Under the pieces are notes generated by a model. It was not told where the DNA came from, ran no database searches, and worked only from the letters and a program-made list of their open reading frames with translations. Shown piece by piece: positions 27,429-38,100 of a stretch of DNA of 64,000 bases (position 1 is the first letter of the stretch; the number at the start of each line of letters is the position of its first letter). Source of the DNA: Sphingobacterium olei (lineage in GTDB: Bacteria > Bacteroidota > Bacteroidia > Sphingobacteriales > Sphingobacteriaceae). Location: assembly GCF_005048855.1 (NCBI RefSeq), contig NZ_SUME01000002.1:663057-727056 (forward strand), in the 5' to 3' direction. The position numbers and the translations under genes are program-made.

Positions 27429-27689
27429 ATGAAGAATTCGTTAATCCAAGGTGTACTAATTGGCCTGATTGCCCCGCTGATTGCTTTTTTGCTGACTGTT
27501 TATACTGACTTTGAGACTATGTTATCTCCGGATAAACCTATTTTTTTATACGTCATAGCAGCGGGTGTTAATTTAATAGCAATGCGTATTTTGTTTAAAA
27601 AAGGATATGATGCCACCGGACGGGGTGTTGTCTTGGTCACTTTTATCGGGGCGTTATTGCTTATCTTCGCAACGAAATTGAAAATTTAA
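27429..27689 (+). CDS. small integral membrane protein
   Basis: 86 residues with three hydrophobic segments (about 8-28, 38-56 and 65-83) and short loops; the N-terminus is MKNSLIQG. No family recognised. Tight spacing to surE (3 bases) and mqnD (4 bases) supports it as a real gene translated with them. Confidence 0.75.
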   Translation: MKNSLIQGVLIGLIAPLIAFLLTVYTDFETMLSPDKPIFLYVIAAGVNLIAMRILFKKGYDATGRGVVLVTFIGALLLIFATKLKI

Positions 27690-27693
27690 GAAC

Positions 27694-28560
27694 ATGGAAC
27701 TAACGTTAGGCTTTTCGCCCTGTCCGAACGACACGTTTATTTTCGATGCACTGATACATCATAAAATAGATACTAAAGGGTTAACTTTTCGGGTAGAGTA
27801 CCATGATGTCGAGACCCTAAATGATAAAGCGTTTAATAATGAGCTGGATATTACGAAACTCAGTTATCATGCATTTGCATACGCGGTTCAGCAATACGAG
27901 TTGCTGGATGCGGGAAGTGCTTTAGGTTTTGGTGTCGGCCCGTTATTGATTACGAAAAGTGCGGATTTAACGACTAAATTGAAGGCATATGCAGGAAATG
28001 ATTTACCGGCGGCATTGGAGGATTTGCGGGTTGGCATTCCGGGCAAGTATACTACGGCTAATTTTTTATTGGGATTAGCTTTTCCAGCCCTCCAGAATAA
28101 ACAAGAGCTCGTGTTTTCGGATATCGAACAGGCGTTATTGGATAATACCATCGACTTAGGACTGATTATTCACGAAAACAGATTTACGTATCAAGATAAA
28201 GGGCTTTTTAAAGTCATGGACTTGGGGGATTTCTGGGAGAGAACGACGAGTAATCCCATTCCCTTAGGTGGTATTGTCATAAAACGTGAGCTTCCTGTTG
28301 ATGTTAAATTGTTGGTCAATCAGCTTATTAAGGAAAGTGTGGAGTACGCTTTTGCCAATCCGAAATCCGGATTGGAATACATTCGTTCGTATGCACAGGA
28401 AATGGAAGAAACAGTAATGTACAAACATATTGAATTGTACGTCAATAAATATTCTATACATTTAGGAACGGAAGGTCGATCTGCTGTGACAACATTATTC
28501 GAAAAAGCCCATTCTGTGGGTCTTATACCGCAAATCGAGAAGAATATTTTTCTGACATAA
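27694..28560 (+). CDS. mqnD: 1,4-dihydroxy-6-naphthoate synthase
   Basis: 288-residue enzyme of the futalosine route to menaquinone, converting cyclic dehypoxanthine futalosine to 1,4-dihydroxy-6-naphthoate. It has the periplasmic-binding-protein-like fold of the MqnA/MqnD group; the opening TLGFSPCPNDTFIFDALIHH, the VETLN stretch and LGFGVGPLLI are typical of MqnD. Its presence predicts that this organism makes menaquinone by the futalosine rather than the classical Men route. Other mqn genes are not in the window. Confidence 0.93.
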   Translation: MELTLGFSPCPNDTFIFDALIHHKIDTKGLTFRVEYHDVETLNDKAFNNELDITKLSYHAFAYAVQQYELLDAGSALGFGVGPLLITKSADLTTKLKAYAGNDLPAALEDLRVGIPGKYTTANFLLGLAFPALQNKQELVFSDIEQALLDNTIDLGLIIHENRFTYQDKGLFKVMDLGDFWERTTSNPIPLGGIVIKRELPVDVKLLVNQLIKESVEYAFANPKSGLEYIRSYAQEMEETVMYKHIELYVNKYSIHLGTEGRSAVTTLFEKAHSVGLIPQIEKNIFLT

Positions 28561-28702
28561 AAAGCCTTTATGATCTGTAGTAACATGAACAACTATCGCA
28601 AATGTCACGAAGGTTTCTTGATGAATATTGGAGGCAAACACTGTCAAAAAAATAAAAGACAAAAAAATAGATATCATAGTCTAAGTTATCATCCTTAATA
28701 AG

Positions 28703-28710
28703 TAAATTTG
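28703..28710 (+). promoter_or_regulatory. -7 element upstream of secA
   Basis: TAAATTTG matches TAnnTTTG; predicted leader of about 72 bases before the secA ATG at 28787. Confidence 0.5.
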
Positions 28711-28786
28711 CCCGATTAGTGCCAAATTGTCTTAAAAAAAACTTTGGATTTAATTTTGAGTGCTAGAACTGAGAAAAAAAAATATT

Positions 28787-31700
28787 ATGTTAAAATTTCT
28801 AAGTAAACTTTTTGGTAGTAAGTCTGAACGGGATATTAAGGTTATCCAACCGTTAGTTACCAAGATCAAAGAAGAATACAGTAAATTGACCGACCTTACG
28901 CATGATGAACTGCGCGAAAAGACTACCGAATTTAAAAACCGAATCCAAGAATATTTAAAAGACATAGATACTGAAATTGCAGCATTGAAAGCAAGTGCGG
29001 ATGAAAGCACATCTGATATCTCTGGAAAAACAGAAATCTATGAAAAAGTCGATAAGCTGACTAAAGATAGAGATAAAAAGTTAGAAGAGATATTGTTAGA
29101 AATTCTTCCTGAAGCTTTTGCTGTTGTGAAAGATACGGCACGTCGGTTGACTGAAAACACTGTTATTGAGGTTACAGCTAGTGATTTTGACCGAGACTTG
29201 GCTGCCCGTAAACCAAATGTCACTATTCAAGGGGATAAGGCACTCTGGAGCAATACATGGAATGCTGCAGGAACAGAAGTCACGTGGAACATGGTGCATT
29301 ATGATGTACAACTTATAGGCGGTATTGTATTACATCAAGGAAAGATTGCGGAGATGTCTACTGGTGAAGGTAAGACGTTAGTAGGTACCTTGCCTACCTA
29401 TCTGAATGCGTTGTCCGGACAAAGCGTACATATTGTAACCGTCAATGATTACTTGGCAAAGCGTGACTCCGAGTGGAATGGTCCTTTGTTTGAATTTCAC
29501 GGGTTAAGCGTAGATTGTATTGACAAACACCAACCAAATTCGCCACAGCGCCGTAATGCGTACAAATGTGATATTGTCTACGGTACCAATAACGAGTTTG
29601 GTTTTGACTATTTGCGTGACAATATGACGCAGACGCCTGAGGCAATGGTACAGCGTAAGTTGCATTTTGCAATGATTGATGAGGTTGACTCTGTATTGAT
29701 TGATGATGCACGTACCCCATTGATTATCTCCGGCCCTATCCCAATGGGCGACCAACATGAGTTTCATCAACTAAAACCGCGTATCGAAAAGTTAGTGAAC
29801 GCGCAAAAAGCGTATATCAATACGGTATTGAATGAGGCTAAGAAAGCGATAGCATCTGGCGATACCGATGTTGAAAAAGGTGGTTTAGCGTTATTCCGTG
29901 CATATCGTGGTCTTCCTAAAAATAAAGCTTTAATCAAATTCTTAAGTGAAGGTTCTAACCGTCAAGTTCTTCAAAAGGTAGAAAACTACTACATGCAAGA
30001 ACAAAACCGTCATATGCCAAAGGCGGATAAAGAATTATTTTTCGTTATCGATGAAAAAAATAATCAAGTAGAACTTACTGAAAAAGGGATTGAATTAATT
30101 ACAGCTTCAGGAGAGGATACTAGTTTCTTCATCCTTCCCGATGTAGGTACAGAAATCGCCGATATTGAGAAAGCGGATATTCCATTAGAAGAGAAGGCTT
30201 CCCGTAAGGAAGAATTATTGAGGGATTATTCGGTAAAGGCAGAGCGTATTCATTCCATTAATCAATTGTTGAAGGCTTATACGCTTTTCGAAATTGATGA
30301 TCAGTATATTGTAGACGAGGGGAAAGTAAAAATTGTAGACGAACAAACGGGACGTATCATGGATGGTCGTCGTTACTCGGATGGATTGCACCAAGCCATT
30401 GAAGCAAAAGAGAATGTAAAGGTAGAAGATGCTACTCAAACATATGCTACAATTACCTTGCAGAATTACTTCCGTATGTACCACAAGCTTGCGGGTATGA
30501 CGGGTACGGCTTCTACAGAGGCCGGAGAGCTTTGGGAAATCTATAAATTGGATGTTGTAGAAATACCGACAAATAGACCTACACAACGTGATGATAGACA
30601 GGATTTTATTTATCGTACAGCACGTGAGAAATATAATGCCGTCGCACAAGAAATACAACTCCTTACGGAGCAAGGGAGACCGGTATTAGTCGGTACTACT
30701 TCGGTAGAGATCTCCGAATTGTTAAGTCGGATGTTGAAGTTGAGGGGAATCAAACATAATGTATTGAACGCGAAACTTCACCAAAAGGAGGCGGATATTG
30801 TAGCTGAAGCAGGTCGTCCAGGGCAAGTAACTATTGCTACGAACATGGCCGGACGTGGTACGGACATTAAATTGGCAGAGGAAGTAATTAATGCTGGAGG
30901 ATTAGCCATCATTGGTACAGAACGTCACGAATCTCGTCGTGTTGACCGTCAGTTACGCGGCCGTGCTGGTCGTCAAGGAGACCCAGGATCTTCTCAATTC
31001 TTCGTTTCATTGGAAGATCCGTTGATGCGTCTATTTGCTTCTGAGCGAATATCCAACATCATGGTGAAAATGGGAGTCGAAGAAGGGGAAGTGATGCAGC
31101 ACAGTATGTTGACGAAATCTATCGAAAGAGCACAACGTAAAGTAGAGGAAAATAACTTCGGCATTCGTAAACGTTTATTGGAGTACGATGATGTCATGAA
31201 CTCACAGCGTACTGTGATTTATACAAAGCGTAAAAACGCTTTGTTTGGAGAGCGTCTTGATGTTGACTTGAACAATACAATTTACGATGTTACGGAGGAT
31301 ATTGTTACGGAATCGAAAGAAGGCGGTTCTTATGAAGAGTTCCAAATAGAAGTCATTCGCTTGTTTGCCATTGATCCGGCTATCTCTGTGGAGGAATATA
31401 CTTCTAGTAATATTCCTACATTAACGGATAAACTTTTTACACAGGTCATTACGCATTACGAAAATAAAGCTAAAAATATTGCTACGCAGACCTTACCTGT
31501 TCTTACAAATGTAATGGCAGAGCGAGGCGATATGATAGAAAATGTGGTTGTTCCGTTTACAGATGGAATTCGTGGCATACAAGTTGCGACGAATTTGAAG
31601 AAAGCGATTGAATCTAACGGAATAGAGGTGTTCAAATCGTTCGAGAAAGGAATTGTATTAGCGCTTATTGATGAAGCCTGGAAAGAGCATCTTCGTGAAA

Positions 31701-32086
31701 TGGACGATTTAAAACAATCTGTACAAAATGCAGTTTATGAACAGAAGGATCCGATTATCATTTATAAAATGGAGGCTTTCAATTTGTTCAAAGCTATGCT
31801 TGCTTCCATGAATAAGGATATTGTTAGTTTCTTGTTTAAAGGAGAAATACCGGGTCAGCAACAGCAGGATATACAAGAGGCTCGTCCTATACCAGTCCAG
31901 CAAGCTAAGGTTACAGCTACTAAAGAGCAGTTAAGTTCGCCAACAGGTGTAAGTGATGAGGATATTGATACACGCGTACCGCAGGTGACCCAACCGATCC
32001 GTAAGGAGCAAACAGTGGGACGTAATGACGAATGCCCGTGTGGTTCAGGTCTTAAGTATAAGAACTGTCACGGAAAAAACGGTTAA
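28787..32086 (+). CDS. secA: protein translocase ATPase SecA
   Basis: 1099-residue motor driving preproteins through SecYEG. The start is the ATG at 28787 ([10 protein letters not shown]); a GTG 27 bases upstream would add an implausible leader. Motifs in order: Walker A MSTGEGKT near residue 190, Walker [16 protein letters not shown], preprotein cross-linking domain, [36 protein letters not shown], and the C-terminal zinc-binding [14 protein letters not shown]. It is longer than the 901-residue E. coli protein, with insertions near residues 350-400 as is usual in Bacteroidota. A SPOR-domain gene follows after 14 bases. Confidence 0.98.
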   Translation: MLKFLSKLFGSKSERDIKVIQPLVTKIKEEYSKLTDLTHDELREKTTEFKNRIQEYLKDIDTEIAALKASADESTSDISGKTEIYEKVDKLTKDRDKKLEEILLEILPEAFAVVKDTARRLTENTVIEVTASDFDRDLAARKPNVTIQGDKALWSNTWNAAGTEVTWNMVHYDVQLIGGIVLHQGKIAEMSTGEGKTLVGTLPTYLNALSGQSVHIVTVNDYLAKRDSEWNGPLFEFHGLSVDCIDKHQPNSPQRRNAYKCDIVYGTNNEFGFDYLRDNMTQTPEAMVQRKLHFAMIDEVDSVLIDDARTPLIISGPIPMGDQHEFHQLKPRIEKLVNAQKAYINTVLNEAKKAIASGDTDVEKGGLALFRAYRGLPKNKALIKFLSEGSNRQVLQKVENYYMQEQNRHMPKADKELFFVIDEKNNQVELTEKGIELITASGEDTSFFILPDVGTEIADIEKADIPLEEKASRKEELLRDYSVKAERIHSINQLLKAYTLFEIDDQYIVDEGKVKIVDEQTGRIMDGRRYSDGLHQAIEAKENVKVEDATQTYATITLQNYFRMYHKLAGMTGTASTEAGELWEIYKLDVVEIPTNRPTQRDDRQDFIYRTAREKYNAVAQEIQLLTEQGRPVLVGTTSVEISELLSRMLKLRGIKHNVLNAKLHQKEADIVAEAGRPGQVTIATNMAGRGTDIKLAEEVINAGGLAIIGTERHESRRVDRQLRGRAGRQGDPGSSQFFVSLEDPLMRLFASERISNIMVKMGVEEGEVMQHSMLTKSIERAQRKVEENNFGIRKRLLEYDDVMNSQRTVIYTKRKNALFGERLDVDLNNTIYDVTEDIVTESKEGGSYEEFQIEVIRLFAIDPAISVEEYTSSNIPTLTDKLFTQVITHYENKAKNIATQTLPVLTNVMAERGDMIENVVVPFTDGIRGIQVATNLKKAIESNGIEVFKSFEKGIVLALIDEAWKEHLREMDDLKQSVQNAVYEQKDPIIIYKMEAFNLFKAMLASMNKDIVSFLFKGEIPGQQQQDIQEARPIPVQQAKVTATKEQLSSPTGVSDEDIDTRVPQVTQPIRKEQTVGRNDECPCGSGLKYKNCHGKNG

Positions 32087-32100
32087 AAAAATATAAAGTG

Positions 32101-32553
32101 ATGCTGAAAAGAGGTTTGATTTCATGTGTAGTACTTGTCGTGGTATCTACTGTAGCGAAAGCACAGGAGGGTACTGTAGAAGTGGCAAAGGACTCATTGA
32201 TTACATTATTACAAGAATATAGATCAGCGCATGAAATCAACCCTACAGCTACACGGACCATTAGTCTTGGTACAAAACCCGTAGACAAAAAAAAAGCAAC
32301 CCGCGTAAAACGTAAGGGCTTTAGGGTACAGATATTTTCGGGGTCAAGCCGAAATGAGGCTTACGCTGTGCAGGGTCGTTTTAGAAGTCAATATGCTGAC
32401 GTGGATAGCTATATTAATTACGATGAACCCAACTATCGGGTTAAAGTCGGCGACTTCAAAAGTAGAGCTGAAGCAAATAACTTTATGAATGTTTTACGTT
32501 CACAATATAGCAATGTTTTCGTTTTTGTTGAAGACATTTGGGTTTGGCAATAA
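32101..32553 (+). CDS. secreted SPOR-domain protein
   Basis: 150 residues from the ATG at 32101 (a GTG one codon earlier is also possible). A signal peptide (ISCVVLVVVSTVAKA) is followed by a short linker and a C-terminal SPOR domain: FRVQIFSGSSRNEAYAVQGR and PNYRVKVGDFKSRAEANNFM. SPOR domains bind denuded peptidoglycan glycans, placing the protein in the periplasm, perhaps at the septum. It lies between secA and an M20 amidohydrolase with very short gaps. Confidence 0.87.
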   Translation: MLKRGLISCVVLVVVSTVAKAQEGTVEVAKDSLITLLQEYRSAHEINPTATRTISLGTKPVDKKKATRVKRKGFRVQIFSGSSRNEAYAVQGRFRSQYADVDSYINYDEPNYRVKVGDFKSRAEANNFMNVLRSQYSNVFVFVEDIWVWQ

Positions 32554-32565
32554 AAAATCTATATC

Positions 32566-33756
32566 ATGTCCGATTTAAAGGATACCATTAAATCTTTGTC
32601 ACGAGAATTGTTTGCAGAAACAGTTGCAACAAGACGCCATCTCCACCAAAATCCCGAACTTTCGTTTAAAGAGTTTAATACGGCTGCCTTTGTAAAAGCG
32701 AGGCTGGATGAAATAGGGATCCCCTATCAGTCTATGGCTAATACGGGCGTGGTAGGAATTATAAGTGGAGAACTGCCTTCTGATCGTGTTATTGCGTTGC
32801 GTGCTGACATGGACGCGTTGCCTATCACAGAAGTAGAAGGAAGAGAATACGGTTCGCAGCAGGAGGGTGTGATGCATGCCTGTGGGCATGACGTGCACAC
32901 TTCTTCACTATTAGGTGCGGCGAAGATTTTATATCGTCTTAAATCTATGTTTGGCGGTACGATAAAGTTTATATTCCAGCCGGGAGAAGAGCGTCTTCCT
33001 GGAGGAGCTTCTATCATGATCAAAGAAGGTGTCTTGAAAAATCCTGAGCCACAGGCGATTATAGGTCAACATGTAATGCCATTTATTGAAGTGGGGAAGG
33101 TTGGTTTTCGAGCAGGAAAATATATGGCATCCTGTGATGAACTTTTCATGACAGTACGCGGAAAAGGCGGTCACGGAGCACAGCCTCATCAAAATATTGA
33201 TCCCATCGCTATTACGGCGCAGATTATTACGGCTCTTCAGCAGGTTGTTAGCCGTAGTGCTGACCCCCGTATACCGACTGTACTCTCTTGGGGTAAGATC
33301 GTAGGTAACGGTGCGACAAATGTTATTCCAGACGAAGTTTATTTGGAGGGTACATTCCGAACTTTTGACGAGAAATGGCGTGCTGAAGCGCATGAAAAAA
33401 TTACAAAGATGGCCGAAGGAATAGCAGAAAGCATGGATGCAAGCTGTTCGATAGAAGTGCGAAAAGGATATCCCTTTTTGATAAATGAACCCGAGCTGAC
33501 AGCGCAATCCAGGGCCTTTGCCCAAGAGTTTCTGGGAAATGAAAATGTTATTGAGTTGGACCTATGGCCGGCGGCGGAAGATTTCGCTTATTATTCGCAG
33601 GAAACCAATGCTTGTTTCTATCGTTTGGGAACTGGAAATGTGGCGAAAGGAATTACGTCTGCTGTCCATACACCTACATTCGATATCGATGAAGCCGCAT
33701 TAGAAACGAGTATAGGGCTTATGTCATATATAGCAATCAAGCAGTTACAACGGTAA
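32566..33756 (+). CDS. M20 family amidohydrolase (N-acyl-amino acid hydrolase type)
   Basis: 396-residue metallo-amidohydrolase of the hippurate/N-acetyl-amino acid deacylase group. Metal and catalytic motifs: RADMDALPITE near residue 82, MHACGHDVHTSSLLGAA near 103, FQPGEE near 139, the dimerisation domain with GKGGHGAQPHQNIDP near 200, and HTP near 368. No signal peptide, so probably cytoplasmic. Exact substrate cannot be read from the sequence; aminoacyl conjugates or diaminopimelate derivatives are the usual ones. Confidence 0.92.
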   Translation: MSDLKDTIKSLSRELFAETVATRRHLHQNPELSFKEFNTAAFVKARLDEIGIPYQSMANTGVVGIISGELPSDRVIALRADMDALPITEVEGREYGSQQEGVMHACGHDVHTSSLLGAAKILYRLKSMFGGTIKFIFQPGEERLPGGASIMIKEGVLKNPEPQAIIGQHVMPFIEVGKVGFRAGKYMASCDELFMTVRGKGGHGAQPHQNIDPIAITAQIITALQQVVSRSADPRIPTVLSWGKIVGNGATNVIPDEVYLEGTFRTFDEKWRAEAHEKITKMAEGIAESMDASCSIEVRKGYPFLINEPELTAQSRAFAQEFLGNENVIELDLWPAAEDFAYYSQETNACFYRLGTGNVAKGITSAVHTPTFDIDEAALETSIGLMSYIAIKQLQR

Positions 33757-33788
33757 AAAATCTTATTATGGTTTTTTAATTTCAAAAA

Positions 33789-34355
33789 ATGTCTTCTCAT
33801 CATATAGTAAGAGAAAATCAAGAACCGGCATTGGTTGTGGAATCGGTAACGGATCTAGATAAAGAATATGTTGGTCAATTGCTGGAATGGTGCCCTACCG
33901 TTTTTACCAATGACTATACGATAGATTTCTTTCTGGCAGATGACATCAAGGTAGACGTTGTTGTTACGAATCAATGTAATAATCTATATATACAGGAACA
34001 GATAAAAAAAATCCCACTCCAACGTGGATTTATTGCTGATGCGCTGCAGTATTTGGTTGTTAATAACTATAAAGCCGTTAATATTATTTGTGATGAAATT
34101 CCGGATGCGGTTTTTTCTTATTGTAACAAGATAAACATCGTGTTATTTTTTGGGGGCAAAAGGTATGTTTTTGTAGAAAGGGAATACAAAAAGTGGAAAC
34201 AAAAGGGAGAAAAGATTTTTGTGCGGGAAGACCGGTTAAAATCATTGGTCGGCATCCAGAAGGTATCCATAAATACATTTATTACGGAGCAAGATGGATT
34301 TATTTATCTAGCCTTTAATACACCCGAATTTGTGTGGATAGGAGAAGAAATCTAA
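33789..34355 (+). CDS. thiamine pyrophosphokinase-like protein, degenerate
   Basis: 188 residues. The opening MSSHHIVRENQEPALVVESV and the segment GQLLEWCPTVFTNDY...DIKVDVVV resemble, from memory, the Bacteroidota thiamine pyrophosphokinase pattern, in which a Gly-Asp-x-Asp-Ser motif normally follows. Here that position reads VVVTNQCNN, so the nucleotide/metal site appears lost. It may be a non-catalytic paralogue with a different role. The downstream acetyltransferase start overlaps its stop by one base (TAATG). Family assignment is tentative. Confidence 0.5.
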   Translation: MSSHHIVRENQEPALVVESVTDLDKEYVGQLLEWCPTVFTNDYTIDFFLADDIKVDVVVTNQCNNLYIQEQIKKIPLQRGFIADALQYLVVNNYKAVNIICDEIPDAVFSYCNKINIVLFFGGKRYVFVEREYKKWKQKGEKIFVREDRLKSLVGIQKVSINTFITEQDGFIYLAFNTPEFVWIGEEI

Positions 34356-34849
34356 TGTTTACTATCCAAAAGGCTGCTGCCGAAGATGTTTTAATTATTC
34401 ATCAATTGGCACATCAGATTTATCCACCCACCTATATTGATGTTCTAAACCAGGAGCAGATAGATTTTATGCTCGAAAATTTATATTGTATTTCAGCGCT
34501 GAAAAAATCAATACATGATGGCCAAGAGTTTTATCTTCTATTTGATGAAAATCGAGTAGCGGTGGGTTTTATGGCACTAGTGGAAAAGAAAAGTACTAGC
34601 CTCCTATTACGGATCGAAAAACTGTATCTTCTTCCAGAAACTCAGGGTAAAGGATGCGGTACACTATTGATTAACTTTGCTGCAAATGAAGCATTAAAAC
34701 GTAATATAACCACTCTTGAATTAAACGTAAATAGAGGAAATAAAGCTTATTATTTCTATCTGAAACAAGGCTTTGTCGTTACTCAAGCAGTAGATATACC
34801 TTATTACAAGTATATATTAGATGATTATATCATGCGGAAGGATATATAG
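34355..34849 (+). CDS. GNAT family N-acetyltransferase
   Basis: 164 residues from the ATG at 34355 that overlaps the previous stop (TAATG); an upstream GTG would add seven residues. Acetyl-CoA binding motif A is LYLLPETQGKGCGTLLINFA near residues 94-113, followed by TTLELNVNRGNKAYYFYLKQGF (motif B), where the Asn and Tyr are typical. The substrate is unknown; small-molecule or protein amines are possible. Probably translationally coupled to the upstream gene. Confidence 0.88.
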   Translation: MFTIQKAAAEDVLIIHQLAHQIYPPTYIDVLNQEQIDFMLENLYCISALKKSIHDGQEFYLLFDENRVAVGFMALVEKKSTSLLLRIEKLYLLPETQGKGCGTLLINFAANEALKRNITTLELNVNRGNKAYYFYLKQGFVVTQAVDIPYYKYILDDYIMRKDI

Positions 34850-35041
34850 AACTCCCCTCCGTCGATTATTTTCATGAAATCCTAACATTTTCGAGATACT
34901 TTTTAAGCGTTTGTAAATCAATGACTTGAATATTTGTTGTAGTGCGTTTGTAGTGCTGTTTTTAGATATTTTTTATTGTTTCTCATTTTCTGTAGGGCTA
35001 ATTGTAGGCCTCTGAAAAAGCAAAAATTAGAATTCGTAACC

Positions 35042-35049
35042 TAAATTTG
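35042..35049 (+). promoter_or_regulatory. -7 element of the glucan utilisation locus
   Basis: TAAATTTG matches TAnnTTTG. Predicted transcription start is near 35054, giving a leader of about 84 bases before susC. No -33 TTG at the usual distance, as expected of an activator-dependent promoter. Confidence 0.5.
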
Positions 35050-35052
35050 ATG

Positions 35053-35092
35053 TATAGTCTTCTAAAATCTGTCACACAGAAAGAGGACTATA
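35053..35092 (+). promoter_or_regulatory. 5'-terminal leader hairpin of susC mRNA
   Basis: An 11-bp stem (35053-35063 with 35082-35092, one G-U pair) encloses a second 5-bp stem TCTGT/ACAGA with a CAC loop. It begins at the predicted first base of the transcript. It could protect the mRNA 5' end or take part in regulation. Confidence 0.5.
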
Positions 35093-35137
35093 TGGATAAC
35101 CAAATAATTTATAAACCATGTTTAATAATTTCAGCTT

Positions 35138-38100
35138 ATGAGAAATGGAGTTTTACATGCATTCATGTTACTATGTATGTGTTTTTCGACCATGGAACTT
35201 GTTGCACAATCGTTGCAGGTAAGAGGTCGTGTAACATCTACTGTGGGGAGTAATCCCCTTCCGGGTGTTACAGTAGCTATCCTGGGACAAAGTATATCTA
35301 CAAGTACGAATGTGTCAGGCGAATATTCAATTACAATTTCGGGATCAAGTGCTACTTTGGTGTTCAGTCAGGTGGGAAGGGTTTCTCAACAAATCAGTGT
35401 CACATCTAGCGGAACGTACAATGTTTCATTGGAGGAAGAGCTAAGCGAGTTGGACGAAGTTGTTGTCGTTGGGTATGGAACACAAAAGAAAAGTTTGGTC
35501 ACAGGGGCAATATCTTCCGTAAAAGAAGAAGAACTTAAATCTGTGTCTAACGCGCGAATAGATCAGGCATTACAGGGGAGGACTGCGGGTGTCACCGTGC
35601 TACCGACTTCAGGCCAGCCTGGAGCGGGAATCAATATACGGATTCGTGGCACGGGGTCAAATAGATCTAATCAACCGCTTTACGTTATTGATGGTGTACG
35701 CGCCGGTGGGATTGAAGCTCTCGACCCATCAGAAGTAGCATCCATAGAAGTGCTTAAGGATGCAGCCTCAGCAGCGATTTATGGCGCTGAGGGCGCGAAT
35801 GGTGTCATTATTATTACCACGAAAACAGGGAAGCATAACACGTCAGACATTAGCTGGAGTTCGCAGCTTGTACAGCAATCTGTTAAAAATAATTTCATTA
35901 CAATGATGAATGCAGATCAGTATCAGCAGTATTTGCAAGCGTCCAATACACCAGGGAGTCCTTCGGCTTCTGACGTCACTGATCCAGAGGGTACAAACTG
36001 GTTATCGGAAGTAATAAATAATGCGCCCCAACAGCGCCATACATTGACCTTTAGCGGAGGTTCAGAAAAGTCTACTTATTTATTAAGCGGGACTTATTTC
36101 ACACAAGAAGGTATTGCAGGTGGCCCTAAATCGAGGTTTGATCGTTACAATGTGCGTTTTAACGGAGATAGTAAATTACGATCTTGGCTGACTGTTGGAA
36201 ATAGGTTGTCTATTACGCAGTTTAAGCGAAGGGCGATCTCTGACAACAACGAGTTTGGTTCTATCCTGGTTAGTGCCTTGGTAATGGATCCGACGACGCC
36301 AGTGGTGTATGCTAATGGTTCGACCTTGCCGTCACATGTACAAGCGGCAATGGGAGGAACTACACCTAATGGGGATCCTATTGGGCCTTTGTTGCGGACA
36401 GATCCGAACGGAAACTTATATGGTATCTCCAATTGGTTAAGAGGAGAATATGGTAATCCGTTGGCACGCATAGATATGGCAAGGGGGGAAACTGTTCAGA
36501 ATAAGATAGTGGGAAATGTATATGCAGAAGTGGAACCGATCGAGAACTTCAAGTTTACCTCACGTTTTGGTGTAGACATCGCTTCACAACAAGGTCACGG
36601 ATGGACACCGACATTTTGGTCTTCCAGCGAAAGCCTTAACAGTATAGCAACGGGATGGGACAATAGTGACACCTGGACGTCCTGGCAGTGGGAAAACTTC
36701 GCAACTTATCAACGCGCATTTAATCAGCATAATTTATCCGTATTGGGAGGTGTATCTGCTATGAAATTTATGTGGCATGGGATGAACGGAAGTTATGCAG
36801 GACTTTTTAAAGAAGAAGATAGATTCTCCTATGCCGATTTCGTGCCAGATGATACCGACCGCATAGGTAGTAATGCCAATACGCGTACACTGGCGTCATT
36901 TTTTGGTCGGATTTCCTATGATTTCGCGGGAAGGTACCTATTGAACGCTACGGTAAGAAGAGACGGTTCGTCCCTGTTCTCCAGCGGATATAAATGGGGA
37001 ACATTCCCGTCTGTATCGGCGGGATGGATTCTTTCCAACGAGAGTTTTTATGGAGCGGCATTATCTAGTATTTTGAACTATGCTAAGGTTCGCGCCAGTT
37101 GGGGACAAAATGGTAGCCTTTCGGCAGTGGGACTTGGTGAATGGATGAATGCTGTGGGTTCTGGACATTTCTATCCCGATGCGGATGGAAACCTATTGAA
37201 TGGTGCAGCTCCCAATAACCTTGCTTACCCTACCCTTACCTGGGAGACAAGTCAGCAGTTTGATGTGGGTTTGGATCTAGCATTCCTAAGTAACCGCTTA
37301 TCAGTAACCATGGACTACTATAAAAAGTCTACAATGGATCTGTTGACGACGGGCTCCGCTCCTTTTTTTGCAGGTGCTCCATTATTGACAGTCAATGCCG
37401 GAGAAGTCGTTAACAAGGGTTTCGAATTTGAGATGAACTACCGCGACAAAATTGGTTCGGATTTCAATTTTGAAATTGGAGGTAACTTCACCACGTTGAA
37501 TAATAAGGTAACGCGTCTTGATCCCAATATTCCTTTTATCGGCGGGGCAGGAGTTGGTACGGGTTGGACGGCAACAGCTATGACACTAAACAATCCTATC
37601 TGGTATTTTAATGGGTACAAAACAGACGGAATCTTCCAAACACCGGAAGAGATATCACAATATATTGCGGACAACGGCCTAACGGGATACGCACCAAATC
37701 CAGGGGATCCAAGAGTTGTGGATGTGAATGGTGACGGACAAATATCTAATGCGGATATGACGATGATCGGAAATCCACATCCAGATTTTGTTTATGGGGC
37801 CCGGCTGAGCGCCTCGTATAAGGGATTTGACTTTCTTGTGCTATTTCAAGGGCAGACAGGAAATGACATCATGATGGGCTTTAATCGAACAGATCGGCCG
37901 ACAGCAAACAAACCTGCTTTCTTCTCGACCGATGCATGGACAGGACCGGGAAGCACTAATACCTGGTTTGCCCCTAATACGTCCAACAATTACATCTATA
38001 ATAGTGACTTGATGATATTTAGTGGATCTTTTGCCCGAATCCGTCAATTGCAATTCGGATATACCTTAGGCGATAATGTTTTAAACACTATCAGGTTCAA

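Noticed and set aside
28570-28698. 42-codon ORF between mqnD and secA
   Set aside because: Composition (Asn, Lys, His, Cys) is not protein-like and no conservation or spacing argument supports it.
28760-28786. GTG start 27 bases upstream for secA
   Set aside because: The ATG at 28787 gives [10 protein letters not shown], the standard SecA N-terminus in this phylum.
32929-33525. 198-residue minus-strand ORF inside the M20 amidohydrolase gene
   Set aside because: Antisense to a clear enzyme with intact motifs; composition and lack of start context indicate a shadow frame.
35047-35253. 68-residue ORF overlapping the start of susC
   Set aside because: Runs into the susC reading frame out of phase and has no recognisable pattern; the region is better explained as the susC leader.
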